From Chloroflexota bacterium (GTDB taxonomy: Bacteria; Chloroflexota; Anaerolineae; Promineifilales; Promineifilaceae): DNA of 64,000 nucleotides. The stretch lies in NCBI GenBank assembly GCA_014584575.1, contig JACTMP010000073.1:124001-188000 (forward strand), in the 5' to 3' direction. Below, piece after piece: positions 26,171 through 34,243 of this stretch. Position 1 is the first letter of the stretch; each line of letters starts with the position of its first letter. Under the pieces are notes generated by a model. It did not search any database, was not told the DNA's origin, and saw only the letters and a list, made by a program, of their open reading frames with translations. A program made the translations under genes and the position numbers.

Positions 26171-26258
26171 TGTCATTCCGAGGAGTCTTCGACGAGGAAT
26201 CTTCCGCGTTGTTCCAAGAGAAAGATTCCTCGCTCCGAAGACTACGCTCGGAATGACA
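26171..26258. repeat. Palindromic miniature element
   Basis: An 88-bp imperfect inverted repeat: TGTCATTCCGAGG, AGTCTTCG and GAGGAATCTT on the left are answered by AAGATTCCTC, CGAAGACT and CTCGGAATGACA on the right. Ends TGTCATTCCGAG/CTCGGAATGACA resemble a dispersed extragenic palindrome I recall from many environmental genomes. It has no coding capacity and sits inside a split tandem-array hairpin. Confidence 0.85.
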
Positions 26259-26310
26259 GGTGAAATACTAAAGTTAAGAAGACTTATTTGACGATGTATT
26301 GAGTAATCTT

Positions 26311-26338
26311 CTAGTCTCCTAATCTCCAGCCTCAAATC
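26311..26338. repeat. Inverted GAGATT array, right part of a split hairpin
   Basis: TAGTCTCCTAATCTCC and following units, complementary to the array at 26101-26137, ending just before the fabF ribosome site. Confidence 0.75.
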
Positions 26339-26349
26339 TGGAGAAATAT

Positions 26350-27606
26350 ATGCAATACGAAAACACCCGCCACCGCCAGCGCGTGGTTATCACCGGGATA
26401 GGTTCGATCAACGCCCTGGGGCACAACGCCGAAAGCACCTGGGAAGCGGTGTTGGCCGGGCGTTCTGGCATTGGGCCGCTGACCCTGCTAGACCCCAACG
26501 ACCACACCGCCAGCGTCATCTGCGAGGTGAAAGAGTTCGATCCTGACCAGTACATGGATCGCAAGGAGGCGCGCCGCCGCGACCGATACCAGCAGTTGGC
26601 TACAGTCGCCGCCAACGAAGCCATGCGCCAGTCCCAACTGCCTATCACCGAAGAAAACAGCCATCGCATCGGCATTATCCTGGGCACCGGCGTGGGCGGC
26701 ATCCGCACCCTGGTGGAACAGGGCAAGATATTGGTTGAAAAGGGGCTGCGCCGGGTGACGCCCTTTGCCATCACCATGATCATGCCCAACGGCGCGGCGG
26801 GTATGTTAGCCATTGATTATGGTATCCATGGCCCGTCTACCACCATCACCTCCGCCTGCGCTTCCGCCAGCGACGCCATTGGCCACGCTTTTCGCGCCAT
26901 TCGCTCTGGCGACATTGACGCCGCCCTGACCGGCGGCAGCGAATCCATCATGGCTACAGTGGCAGTAGCCGGTTTTGAACGAGCCGGCGCCACCTCCACC
27001 AGAAGCAGCAACACCCCGCAACCCTTTGACAAAAATCGGGATGGGCTGGTGGTGGGTGAAGGCGCGGCTATGCTGGTGCTGGAAAGCCTGGAAAATGCCC
27101 TGGCGCGAGGGGCCAACATCCTGGCCGAAATTGTGGGGTATGGGCAAACAACCGACGCCTTTCACATCACTGCCCCTTCGGAAGGCGGCTCCGGTGCGGC
27201 CCGCGCCATGCGCATCGCCCTCAAGGAAGCCGGACTACAACCGGAGGCGGTAGATTACGTCAGCGCCCACGGCACGGCCACCGAACTGAACGACGCCAAC
27301 GAAACGGCCGCCATCAAAGCCGCCCTGGGGGAACATGCCTACAGCATTGGCGTCAGTTCCACCAAATCTATGACCGGGCATTGCATGGGTGGCACGGGCG
27401 CTATGGAAAGCGTCTTTTGTGTGCAGGTCATTCGTGACCAGATGCTTCCCCCCACCATCAATTATGAAACGCCGGACCCGGCCTGTGACCTGGATTATGT
27501 GCCTAATGTGGCCCGGCCGGCCAGCGTGCATGTGTGCATGAACAACGCCTTTGGTTTTGGTGGGCACAATGCCGTTTTGTTATTCAAAAAGTACGAACAT
27601 GAGTGA
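26350..27606 (+). CDS. fabF: Beta-ketoacyl-ACP synthase II
   Basis: FabF condenses malonyl-ACP with acyl-ACP in fatty acid chain elongation. The 418-residue protein shows VVITGIGSINALGHN at the start, the active-site Cys in TTITSACASASDAIG, and the two His residues in SAHGTATELNDANE and STKSMTGHCMGGTGAME, with NNAFGFGGHNA at the end. GGAGA lies before the ATG. Its stop overlaps the rnc start by eight bases, forming a fabF-rnc unit. No ACGGCCGT copy was seen in this gene. Confidence 0.95.
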   Translation: MQYENTRHRQRVVITGIGSINALGHNAESTWEAVLAGRSGIGPLTLLDPNDHTASVICEVKEFDPDQYMDRKEARRRDRYQQLATVAANEAMRQSQLPITEENSHRIGIILGTGVGGIRTLVEQGKILVEKGLRRVTPFAITMIMPNGAAGMLAIDYGIHGPSTTITSACASASDAIGHAFRAIRSGDIDAALTGGSESIMATVAVAGFERAGATSTRSSNTPQPFDKNRDGLVVGEGAAMLVLESLENALARGANILAEIVGYGQTTDAFHITAPSEGGSGAARAMRIALKEAGLQPEAVDYVSAHGTATELNDANETAAIKAALGEHAYSIGVSSTKSMTGHCMGGTGAMESVFCVQVIRDQMLPPTINYETPDPACDLDYVPNVARPASVHVCMNNAFGFGGHNAVLLFKKYEHE

Positions 27607-28318
27607 GGTTCTGGATCATCTGGCGCTGCTGGAGCAGAAGCTGGATGTGCAATTTCGTGATTATTCGCTGCTGACCCGCGCCCTGACCCACCGTTCCTTC
27701 TGGAACGAGAAACCGGAAGCTGCCCTGGAAGACAATGAGCGGCTGGAGTTTCTGGGTGATGCGGTGCTGGATTTTGTGGTGGGCGCATATCTTTACCACC
27801 ACTTCCCAGAGATGAATGAAGGGGAGTTGACCAGTTTGCGGGCGGCGCTGGTGCAGGCGAAGGCGCTGGCGACTTTTGCCCGTGAGTTGGACCTGGGCAG
27901 CTTTTTACGTCTGGGATATGGTGAAGCGGAAAATGGGGGGCGGGAGCGTATCCCCATTTTGTGTGCCACCTTTGAAGCAGTGATTGGCGCGGTTTATCTA
28001 GATCAGGGGCTGGCGCCAGTGGAGCGGATTGTGGCGCAGTTTATAGGCCCAGCCCTGGTGGAGATTCTGGCTTCTTCGTCACACAAAGACGCCAAGAGTG
28101 AGTTCCAGGTGTGGGCGCAGGCGCGTTACAACATTACACCCCGGTATGACGTGATGGGTACCAGCGGGCCGGATCACGCCAAGACGTTTACGGTAGCGGT
28201 GCGGGTGGGCGAGGAGATATGGGGGCAGGGCGACGGCCGTAGCAAACAAAGCGCTGCCCAGGCTGCCGCCATCCAGGCCATGGAAAGGGTCAAAGAACTG
28301 GATGAATCCGAAGAATAA
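27599..28318 (+). CDS. rnc: Ribonuclease III
   Basis: RNase III cleaves double-stranded RNA during rRNA and mRNA processing. The 239-residue protein has the signature NERLEFLGDAVLDFVVG near residue 45, the second acidic cluster (CATFEAVIGAVYLDQG), and a C-terminal double-stranded RNA binding domain (DAKSEFQVWAQARYN to SKQSAAQAAAIQAME). ATG 27599 overlaps the fabF stop; the end overlaps the RmlD-like gene by 17 bases. Confidence 0.95.
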   Translation: MSEVLDHLALLEQKLDVQFRDYSLLTRALTHRSFWNEKPEAALEDNERLEFLGDAVLDFVVGAYLYHHFPEMNEGELTSLRAALVQAKALATFARELDLGSFLRLGYGEAENGGRERIPILCATFEAVIGAVYLDQGLAPVERIVAQFIGPALVEILASSSHKDAKSEFQVWAQARYNITPRYDVMGTSGPDHAKTFTVAVRVGEEIWGQGDGRSKQSAAQAAAIQAMERVKELDESEE

Positions 28319-29156
28319 GCTGCGCCTGCTGGTCACGGGCGGTGGCAGTTATCTGGGGCAGCATCTCCTACCACTGGCAACGGCCGTACACGACACCCTC
28401 TACACCTATTTCCACCACGACCCCTGGCACAGCGGCCGGCGCGAACAGGTGGATTTGCGGGATGAGACGGCCGTGCAACACCTGGTCGCCGCCTTCCAAC
28501 CCGATGTCATCATCCACACCGCCGGCAGCAACCGGGGCGCAGACATGGAAGCGGTCATCCGCCTGGGAGCGCAACATATCACCCAGGCCGCGCAACAGGT
28601 CAATGCCCGGCTCATCCACCTCTCCACCGACGTTGTCTTCCGGGGTGATGCGCCGCCGTATGCGGAAACGGCCGTGCCCAACCCTGTCAACGCCTACGGC
28701 CGTGCCAAAGCCGACGCCGAAACCATCGTCCAGGCCCACGCCAACCACGTCATCATCCGCACCTCTCTCATTTATGGGCTAGAGGTCATGGATCACAGCA
28801 CTGCCTGGATGGCCGGGGCGTTACGCACCGGGCAGCCGGTTACGCTATTTAATGACCAGATACGCAACCCGGTGTGGGTACACAGCCTGAGCCAGGCCTG
28901 TCTGGAACTGGCGCAGAACACTTTTACGGGCGTCATCAACGTGGCCGGTCGCCAGGTGATGAGCCGGGCCGATTTTGGCCTGAGAATGTTGGATTATTGG
29001 GGCATCCCGGAACGCAATTCGTTGACCATTGGCCCTACCAATTCGCCAACCTGGTCGTTGAATTGTGAGTTGGATTTGCGGCTGGCAACGGCCGTGCTCC
29101 ACACTCCACTGCCCGGTGTAGATGAGGTGCTGCAAGCAGACGGGTTTCCACTTTGA
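28302..29156 (+). CDS. RmlD-like NAD(P)-dependent sugar reductase
   Basis: A 284-residue extended short-chain dehydrogenase related to dTDP-4-dehydrorhamnose reductase. It shows LLVTGGGSYLGQHLL (nucleotide-binding Gly motif), STDVVFRGD, and the catalytic YGRAKADAE (Tyr-x3-Lys). The family reduces dTDP-4-keto-rhamnose or acts as an assembly partner; no other rml genes are present, so the substrate is open. It overlaps rnc by 17 bases. It has five ACGGCCGT copies, among the densest in the window. Confidence 0.85.
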   Translation: MNPKNKLRLLVTGGGSYLGQHLLPLATAVHDTLYTYFHHDPWHSGRREQVDLRDETAVQHLVAAFQPDVIIHTAGSNRGADMEAVIRLGAQHITQAAQQVNARLIHLSTDVVFRGDAPPYAETAVPNPVNAYGRAKADAETIVQAHANHVIIRTSLIYGLEVMDHSTAWMAGALRTGQPVTLFNDQIRNPVWVHSLSQACLELAQNTFTGVINVAGRQVMSRADFGLRMLDYWGIPERNSLTIGPTNSPTWSLNCELDLRLATAVLHTPLPGVDEVLQADGFPL

Positions 29157-29208
29157 AACATTACCTTAATCCCCTCTGAAACCCCCTTCCCCCACTTCAT
29201 CCCCCCCC

Positions 29209-29238
29209 TTGACTTTGCGCTGGCGAATATGCTAGACT
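29209..29238 (+). promoter_or_regulatory. Promoter of the sigma factor gene
   Basis: TTGACT (29209-29214), 18-base spacer, TAGACT (29233-29238), the latter overlapped by a second box TATGCT. About 80 bases of leader precede the ATG at 29322. Confidence 0.6.
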
Positions 29239-29321
29239 GCCCCCCAGTGTAAGGAAGAGGACGACTTGGGTGAGCGTTACACCCCACCAACAAAAAAATC
29301 TGGGAAGAAAGGGTTTAATAT

Positions 29322-30569
29322 ATGAGCGATATGCAAGATCCATTTGAGGAGATGGACGTGGTTACGGTTCTGCTTGCCGAGGGCTTGGAACAGGGATATC
29401 TGACATACGACCAGATAATGGAAGCATTACCGGAAGTAGAAGACAATCTGCAACTACTGGAAACAGTCATAGAAGAAGCACAGGCGGCGGGTTTACCCAT
29501 TTACAATAGCGAAGACGAAGTGGATGCACCGCCAATACCCCTGAACGGGGCCGGAGCCGAAGAACTAGACGACGACATTTTAGAGAGTTTTAGCTTTGCT
29601 GCTGGTGAATTAGGCGATTCGTCTCATTCTGCGCCGTTATTTGATCTGAGCAATGTGCCCATTGATGATTCGGTGGGACTGTACTTCCGGGAAATGGGGC
29701 AGCAAGGGCTTCTGTCCGCTGAGGAAGAAGTTCAGTTAGCCATGGAAATTGAGGCCGGCCGCGCCGCTGACCGCAAGCTGCACAAAGAAACGGACACGCT
29801 CAGCGACGATGAAATTGACCATCTGGTGAACATTTGCGAAGTGGGTGACGCCGCGCGCGCCCACCTGATCCGCGCCAATACCCGTCTGGTGGTGAGCATT
29901 GCCAAGAAATACCGGGGCCGGGGCTTGCAATTTCTGGATTTGATTCAGGAAGGCAACGTGGGCTTGATGAAAGCGGTAGAAAAATACGACTACCGGCGTG
30001 GCAACCGCTTCAGCACCTATGCCACGTGGTGGATTCGGCAGGCGGTGACACGGGCGTTAGCCAATCACGGCCGTACCATCCGCATTCCCGCCCATCTGGG
30101 TGGCCGCATCAGCAAGCTGTATCAGATTGCCCAGGAGTTGGAACAGGAGTACGGCCGTCAGCCCACCGCTGAAGAGATCGCCGAACACATGGAACTGCCC
30201 GCCGACCGGGTGCGCTGGATGCTGCGCACCAGCCGCCAGCCCGTCCATCTGGAACGCCCCGTCGGCGATGAGTCGGATGCCGAATTAGGCGACTTTATTG
30301 AAGATGTGGACGCGCCGCCCCCGGCCGAAACGGTTGCTTCCAAAATGCTCACCGAAGAGTTGGGCGAAATTTTGGACCAACTGACGCCCCGCGAAGCCCG
30401 CATCCTACGTTTGCGCTACGGCCTTCAAGATGGCGAATCACGCACCTTGAAAGAAGTGGGCGAGATGTTTGGCCTCTCCCGTGAGCGTATTCGCCAACTG
30501 GAAAAAGAGGCGCTGCGCAAACTGCGTCACCCCAACTTTGCCGGGCACCTGCGCCAGTATTTGAACTGA
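29322..30569 (+). CDS. rpoD: Housekeeping RNA polymerase sigma factor (RpoD/SigA)
   Basis: A 415-residue primary sigma factor. A variable acidic N-terminus of about 105 residues precedes region 1.2 (SVGLYFREMGQQGLLSAEEE), region 2 (LVVSIAKKYRGRGLQFLDLI, FSTYATWWIRQAVTRA), region 3 (TIRIPAHL), and region 4 (LTPREARILRLRYGL, TLKEVGEMFGLSRERIRQLE). It directs transcription from the TTGACA/TATAAT-type promoters seen in the window. It is monocistronic, with its own promoter and a strong terminator. Confidence 0.95.
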   Translation: MSDMQDPFEEMDVVTVLLAEGLEQGYLTYDQIMEALPEVEDNLQLLETVIEEAQAAGLPIYNSEDEVDAPPIPLNGAGAEELDDDILESFSFAAGELGDSSHSAPLFDLSNVPIDDSVGLYFREMGQQGLLSAEEEVQLAMEIEAGRAADRKLHKETDTLSDDEIDHLVNICEVGDAARAHLIRANTRLVVSIAKKYRGRGLQFLDLIQEGNVGLMKAVEKYDYRRGNRFSTYATWWIRQAVTRALANHGRTIRIPAHLGGRISKLYQIAQELEQEYGRQPTAEEIAEHMELPADRVRWMLRTSRQPVHLERPVGDESDAELGDFIEDVDAPPPAETVASKMLTEELGEILDQLTPREARILRLRYGLQDGESRTLKEVGEMFGLSRERIRQLEKEALRKLRHPNFAGHLRQYLN

Positions 30570-30598
30570 CAACTTAGAAATCAGGTTTTTGCATCATC

Positions 30599-30637
30599 AG
30601 ACCCGAAGGGTTTCCAAAACCCTTCGGGTCTTTTTTG
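30599..30637 (+). terminator. Rho-independent terminator after the sigma factor
   Basis: AGACCCGAAGGGTTT and AAAACCCTTCGGGTCT form a 15-bp stem around a two-base loop, followed by TTTTTT. Its sequence design (GACC ... GGTTT / AAACC ... GGTC) is shared with the hairpins at 18681 and 63629. Confidence 0.92.
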
Positions 30638-30648
30638 TCTCGTGAGAA

Positions 30649-30666
30649 GGGGTACGGCCGTACCCC
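30649..30666. repeat. Extended ACGGCCGT palindrome
   Basis: GGGGTACGGCCGTACCCC is a perfect 18-bp palindrome around the ACGGCCGT core that recurs about 120 times in the window. It marks the left edge of the accessory island. Confidence 0.85.
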
Positions 30667-30721
30667 CGCCCCCTTATTCTGGCAAAGTAATGTCGTCAAG
30701 GGTCACGGCCGTGACCATTGT

Positions 30722-30749
30722 TTGGAAATAAAATAGATGCTACTATATC
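30722..30749 (+). promoter_or_regulatory. Promoter of Phd/PIN module 1
   Basis: TTGGAA (30722-30727), 16-base spacer, TATATC (30744-30749). Both boxes and the spacing are kept in the second copy at 33838-33865, which supports function. Confidence 0.6.
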
Positions 30750-30804
30750 GCCCATAATTAGCAGAATGTACAGAACGCACATTTAAGCGGACGGAGCATT
30801 GAAA

Positions 30805-31092
30805 ATGGAAAAGGTGATTGGTGTTACAGAGGCGCGGGAACAGTTTCGGGCGATTGTAGATGAAGTGCAATACCAGGGCGACAAGTATGTCATTAACCGG
30901 CATGGCAAACCGGCGGTCGCTGTGGTGCCCATCCAGGTTTATGAAAACTGGAAACAGCAGCGAAAACGGCTGCTGGAACTACTCCATGATGTCCAGGCCG
31001 CCAATCCTGATGCACAGCCGGATGAGGTGATGCAGGATGTCCTGGCTGCGCAACAAGCAATGCGGGGCGAAGCCAATCTCTCAAACTCCTGA
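30805..31092 (+). CDS. Phd/YefM-type antitoxin, module 1
   Basis: A 95-residue antitoxin. The N-terminal Phd/YefM DNA-binding fold is clear (VIGVTEAREQFRAIVDEVQ, YVINRHGKPAVAVVPI); the C-terminal helix probably wraps the PIN toxin. Start at ATG 30805, with GGAG eight bases before. The family binds its own promoter and neutralises the toxin encoded 33 bases downstream. Nearly identical to the copy at 33923; the final residues are NLSNS here and NLSIS there. Confidence 0.93.
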   Translation: MEKVIGVTEAREQFRAIVDEVQYQGDKYVINRHGKPAVAVVPIQVYENWKQQRKRLLELLHDVQAANPDAQPDEVMQDVLAAQQAMRGEANLSNS

Positions 31093-31125
31093 TCGCCCAA
31101 TCTCATTAGCAGAAGTCAGGTTTGC

Positions 31126-31563
31126 ATGACAATGATACGTGTGGTTCTTGATGCGAACATTTATATTAGCGCGTTAATATCCAGCCAGGGCCACCCCGCC
31201 GCCATTATCAACAGATGGCTGGCGGGGGAGTTCGAGGTTTTGCTTTCTCAACCCATCGTAGATGAGGTTTTGCGGGTAACTGCTTATGAACGGCTACAAA
31301 GGAAGTACCAGAAAATCCGCGAAAACCGGCTTGAATTTGTGGAATTGATTGCAGAACAGGGCATATGGGTGGAGCCAACGGAAATAGTGGCGGTTGTGAC
31401 GGCCGATGAATCAGACAATCGCTATCTGGAATGTGCGGTTGCCGGCCGCGCCCGTTATGTGGTAACTGGTGATGAACATTTGCTGCATGTGCGCGAGTAT
31501 CAAGGGATCACTATCCTGTCACCGGTTGCCTTTGTAACGTTGCTGGAAACGGGTAATGCCTGA
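31126..31563 (+). CDS. PIN-domain toxin (COG1569 type), module 1
   Basis: A 145-residue PIN nuclease, expected to cleave RNA. The acidic active site is visible: VVLDANIYIS (first Asp), IVDEVLRV (Glu), and ADESDNRYLECAVAGRARYV (two Asp), followed by VTGDEHLL. The antitoxin lies upstream. The stop codon is followed three bases later by the 52-bp repeat of the module array. Confidence 0.92.
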   Translation: MTMIRVVLDANIYISALISSQGHPAAIINRWLAGEFEVLLSQPIVDEVLRVTAYERLQRKYQKIRENRLEFVELIAEQGIWVEPTEIVAVVTADESDNRYLECAVAGRARYVVTGDEHLLHVREYQGITILSPVAFVTLLETGNA

Positions 31564-31566
31564 CGA

Positions 31567-31617
31567 GGCCGTAACACGATTGATGGGGTGGGGTACGGCC
31601 GTATGATTCCCCTGTTC
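31567..31617 (+). repeat. Module repeat, copy 1
   Basis: The first of four copies of a 51-52 bp repeat beginning GGCCGTAACACGATTGATGG and containing ACGGCCGTATGATTCCCC. It begins three bases after the PIN stop codon. Its outer flanks GCCTGACG (31558-31565) and CGTCAGGC (31618-31625) are exact inverted repeats. Confidence 0.92.
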
Positions 31618-31683
31618 ACGTCAGGCCGTTTTATTCTTTCTTCCCCAAATCTGATATGATTGGCTCATTGTTTAGGTGATGCC

Positions 31684-32502
31684 ATGCAATTCAGGATTCC
31701 ATCCACACTAACCAAACAGCACGAACAAGCATTAACTGCTTATCTAACGAATAGACACAAGTTGACAACGGCCGTCTGGCGACACCTTTATGAAGCCATA
31801 GACATCCTCAATGAAGCTCAGGTCATCACTGGTCGGTCAAAACATACTTTTCGCCAGTTGTATGAGACATATGTCGTCGAGCCGTTTGCCAATCCGTACA
31901 TTGATCAACTGCTGGACACCAAAGATGTCCTGAAAGAAAGTTCGGCACTCACGGCCGTAATTGCCCGGCAAATTAGCCCCTCCCTGCAAAAAGCAGGCTT
32001 GTTGCAACGTGATGATCCCCAAAGCTGGCTGCTTCTGGTCTATTGTTTGTATTGGTGGCAAAGTTTTGCACATGGTTATGCTTTTGAAGTGGAAATTATG
32101 CGTGATCTGGCCGATAGTGGCATTGACTTCCACATGCACGACCTACGCCGTCGCCGCGAGCGTTATTCGCCAGCCGATTTGATCGTGTTGAATTTGCTGG
32201 GGGACATCAAAACGTCTACCTACTTTCTGCAACAGCAAGGGCGTGGATCATTGGCCAACGATTTCTACATCACCCGTCTGTACGAGAAAGGGCAGGAACG
32301 AACTCTGGTAGTGTTTCAAAAGCCATTTGCCTGGGAAACTATTGGAGGTGGCACGGCCGTGTCAGGCACGTTAGAGAATCTCCTCTCTCTTTTGCCTCAA
32401 CCCGTGCAGATTGAACGACATGGTATAATCCTGGTAGTGGTAGATTACGAGATGTGGAAACAACTGGTTCGCCGTAAACAAGCAGGAGCATCCTATGATT
32501 GA
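31684..32502 (+). CDS. Putative PD-(D/E)xK nuclease, module 2
   Basis: I cannot name the family. The 272-residue protein has, in its second half, a likely restriction-endonuclease-like core: FEVEIMRDL (Glu135/Glu137), SPADLIVLN (Asp165), and GDIKTST (Asp174-x-Lys176), the order and spacing of a PD-(D/E)xK site. The N-terminal 130 residues are helical. Its stop overlaps the small partner gene by eight bases. I chose ATG 31684 over TTG 31660. By context it may be the nuclease or toxin of a two-gene module. Confidence 0.7.
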   Translation: MQFRIPSTLTKQHEQALTAYLTNRHKLTTAVWRHLYEAIDILNEAQVITGRSKHTFRQLYETYVVEPFANPYIDQLLDTKDVLKESSALTAVIARQISPSLQKAGLLQRDDPQSWLLLVYCLYWWQSFAHGYAFEVEIMRDLADSGIDFHMHDLRRRRERYSPADLIVLNLLGDIKTSTYFLQQQGRGSLANDFYITRLYEKGQERTLVVFQKPFAWETIGGGTAVSGTLENLLSLLPQPVQIERHGIILVVVDYEMWKQLVRRKQAGASYD

Positions 32503-32809
32503 AAAAGCCTTAACCGAGATGAACTATGATGAATTCCAATCGCTGATTGAGGGATATATTGACCGCTCCGCTCAGGAGAGCGGCGAATTGCCCGCTTCTA
32601 GCTTCTTTGAATTGCTTTTTGACCGGATGGCCGAAAGGGTCACGGAAATTATTGAACTGGAGGGGGAGGTCGTGGGAAATAAACTGATTTTGCGGCTACC
32701 AGCCGATCAACAAACGGCCGTACACGTCCAGGACAATGAAATTGTGGTGGGCGACCGCCGGATTATAGTCAGGCTCAAAAATAATCCTCTCTACCCCGTG
32801 GCCGGATGA
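32495..32809 (+). CDS. Small partner protein, module 2
   Basis: A 104-residue acidic protein that I do not recognise. The first half is helical (YDEFQSLIEGYIDRSAQESG), the second half beta-rich (GNKLILRLPADQQ, NEIVVGDRRIIVRLK). A strong AGGAG lies six bases before the ATG, and the gene overlaps the nuclease gene by eight bases, so expression is coupled. By analogy with modules 1, 3 and 4 it may be the antidote or a specificity subunit; this is inference. Confidence 0.65.
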   Translation: MIEKALTEMNYDEFQSLIEGYIDRSAQESGELPASSFFELLFDRMAERVTEIIELEGEVVGNKLILRLPADQQTAVHVQDNEIVVGDRRIIVRLKNNPLYPVAG

Positions 32810-32823
32810 ACGGTGTCAACAAC

Positions 32824-32875
32824 GGCCGTAACACGATTGATGGGGGTGGGGTACGGCCGTATCATTCCCCTGTTC
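32824..32875 (+). repeat. Module repeat, copy 2
   Basis: A 52-bp copy starting GGCCGTAACACGATTGATGG, 14 bases after the stop of the partner gene. Flanks ATGAAC (32806-32811) and GTTCAT (32872-32877) form a short inverted repeat. Confidence 0.92.
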
Positions 32876-32933
32876 ATATCACGCAAAACAAATGCGGCTT
32901 TAATGACCCTCCCTGTTATGCTAAAATACGCCT

Positions 32934-33350
32934 ATGTCAGCAAAAGATTTGTTCCACAATGCCGTCAAACATGCCCTTCAAAAAGATGGCTGGACAATTA
33001 CCCATGACCCCTTTCCCCTGACTGTAGATGATATTAACATGGCGGTAGATTTAGGGGCGGAAAAGCTGATCGCGGCCGTCAAAGGAACGCAGAAGATTGC
33101 AGTTGAAGTGAAGAGTTTTGTGGGAGCATCAAACATCACGGAGTTTCATACTGCTTTAGGGCAATTTCTGAACTATAGAATCGCTCTGGAAGGTAAAGAG
33201 CCAGACCGTGTTTTGTATCTGGCCATACCGTCAGATACTTTCAAAGAGTTTTTTATTCTGCCTTTCATTCAAACGGTTATTCAGCGGCATCAACTGAGAT
33301 TGGTAGTTTACAGACCGGAACAGGAGGTTATTGTCACATGGATAAGCTAG
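32934..33350 (+). CDS. xisH: XisH-family protein, module 3
   Basis: A 138-residue XisH homologue. It begins SAKDLFHNAVKHALQKDGW and carries a PD-(D/E)xK-like core: MAVDLGAEKLIAAVKG then IAVEVKSFVG (Glu-x-Lys). In Anabaena, XisH and XisI are needed with the XisF recombinase for excision of the fdxN element. Neither XisF nor an interrupted fdxN is present here. TAAAAT lies six bases before the ATG, suggesting a near-leaderless start. Confidence 0.93.
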   Translation: MSAKDLFHNAVKHALQKDGWTITHDPFPLTVDDINMAVDLGAEKLIAAVKGTQKIAVEVKSFVGASNITEFHTALGQFLNYRIALEGKEPDRVLYLAIPSDTFKEFFILPFIQTVIQRHQLRLVVYRPEQEVIVTWIS

Positions 33351-33673
33351 AAAGTTATCGTGCAACCATTCAAGAAATCCTCAAGCAGCGAGCCATTGTT
33401 CCATTGGGTGACACCGAGGTGGAGGCGCAAATGGTTTTTGACACCAAAAATGACCATTATCAGCTTGTACATACTGGCTGGCAAGACGATAACCGGTTGT
33501 ATGGCTGTATGGTACACGTGGATATAAAGAACGGTAAGTTTTGGATTCAGTATGATGGTACAGAGCAAGGTGTTGCCAACGAATTAGTGGAGCGGGGTGT
33601 GCCCAAAGAAGATATTGTGTTGGCATTTCACGCGCCATATAAACGGCCGTACACTGGTTTTGCCGCCAATTAA
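33338..33673 (+). CDS. xisI: XisI-family protein, module 3
   Basis: A 111-residue XisI homologue: MDKLESYRATIQEILKQRA at the start, FDTKNDHYQLVHTGWQDDNR and KFWIQYDGTEQGVANELVER typical of the family. It overlaps xisH by 13 bases and has AGGAGG ten bases before its ATG. XisI is the invariable partner of XisH; the pair spreads widely without the fdxN element, so a toxin-antitoxin or defence role is plausible but unproven. Confidence 0.93.
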   Translation: MDKLESYRATIQEILKQRAIVPLGDTEVEAQMVFDTKNDHYQLVHTGWQDDNRLYGCMVHVDIKNGKFWIQYDGTEQGVANELVERGVPKEDIVLAFHAPYKRPYTGFAAN

Positions 33674-33693
33674 AGGATTGTCGTTTGGGTCAC

Positions 33694-33745
33694 GGCCGTA
33701 ACGCGATTGATGGGGGTGGGGCACGGCCGTATCATTCCCCCGCTC
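33694..33745 (+). repeat. Module repeat, copy 3
   Basis: A 52-bp copy starting GGCCGTAACGCGATTGATGG, 20 bases after the xisI stop. Flanks GTTTGGG and CCCATTAAAC are a loose inverted pair. Confidence 0.9.
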
Positions 33746-33837
33746 CCATTAAACAAAACAGGTACGGCACGGCCGTACCCCCTATCGTCTCATTCCGGCA
33801 AGGTGATGTCGTCGAGGGTCACGGCCGTGAGCATTGT

Positions 33838-33865
33838 TTGGAAAGACAATGAGTGCTACTATATA
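33838..33865 (+). promoter_or_regulatory. Promoter of Phd/PIN module 4
   Basis: TTGGAA (33838-33843), 16-base spacer, TATATA (33860-33865). Conserved with the promoter of module 1 although nearby bases have changed. Confidence 0.6.
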
Positions 33866-33922
33866 GTCCATAATTAACAGAATATACAGAACGTACATAT
33901 GAACGAACCAGAGGCATTAAAA

Positions 33923-34210
33923 ATGGAAAAAGTGATCGGCGTTACAGAAGCACGGGAACAGTTTCGGGCGATTGTTGATGAAGTGCAATACCAGGGCGAC
34001 AAATATGTCATTAATCGGCATGGCAAACCGGCGGTCGCTGTGGTGCCTATCCAGGTCTATGAAAACTGGAAACAGCAGCGAAAACGGCTGCTGGAACTAC
34101 TCCATGATGTCCAGGCCGCCAATCCTGATGCACAGCCGGATGAGGTAATGCAGGATGTCCTGGCCGCGCAACAAGCAATGCGGGGCGAAGCCAATCTCTC
34201 AATCTCCTGA
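33923..34210 (+). CDS. Phd/YefM-type antitoxin, module 4
   Basis: A 95-residue near-copy of the antitoxin at 30805, with one change near the C-terminus. An in-frame ATG at 33899 would add eight residues, but the GAGG site eight bases before 33923 matches the site used in the first copy, so I keep the short form. The pair may cross-neutralise because the antitoxins are almost identical while the toxins have diverged. Confidence 0.92.
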   Translation: MEKVIGVTEAREQFRAIVDEVQYQGDKYVINRHGKPAVAVVPIQVYENWKQQRKRLLELLHDVQAANPDAQPDEVMQDVLAAQQAMRGEANLSIS

Positions 34211-34243
34211 TCCCCCAATCTCATTAGCAGAAGTCAGGTTTGC

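Noticed and set aside
32934..33673. XisH/XisI as proof of an fdxN-type excision element
   Set aside because: No XisF recombinase, no fdxN and no element ends were found.
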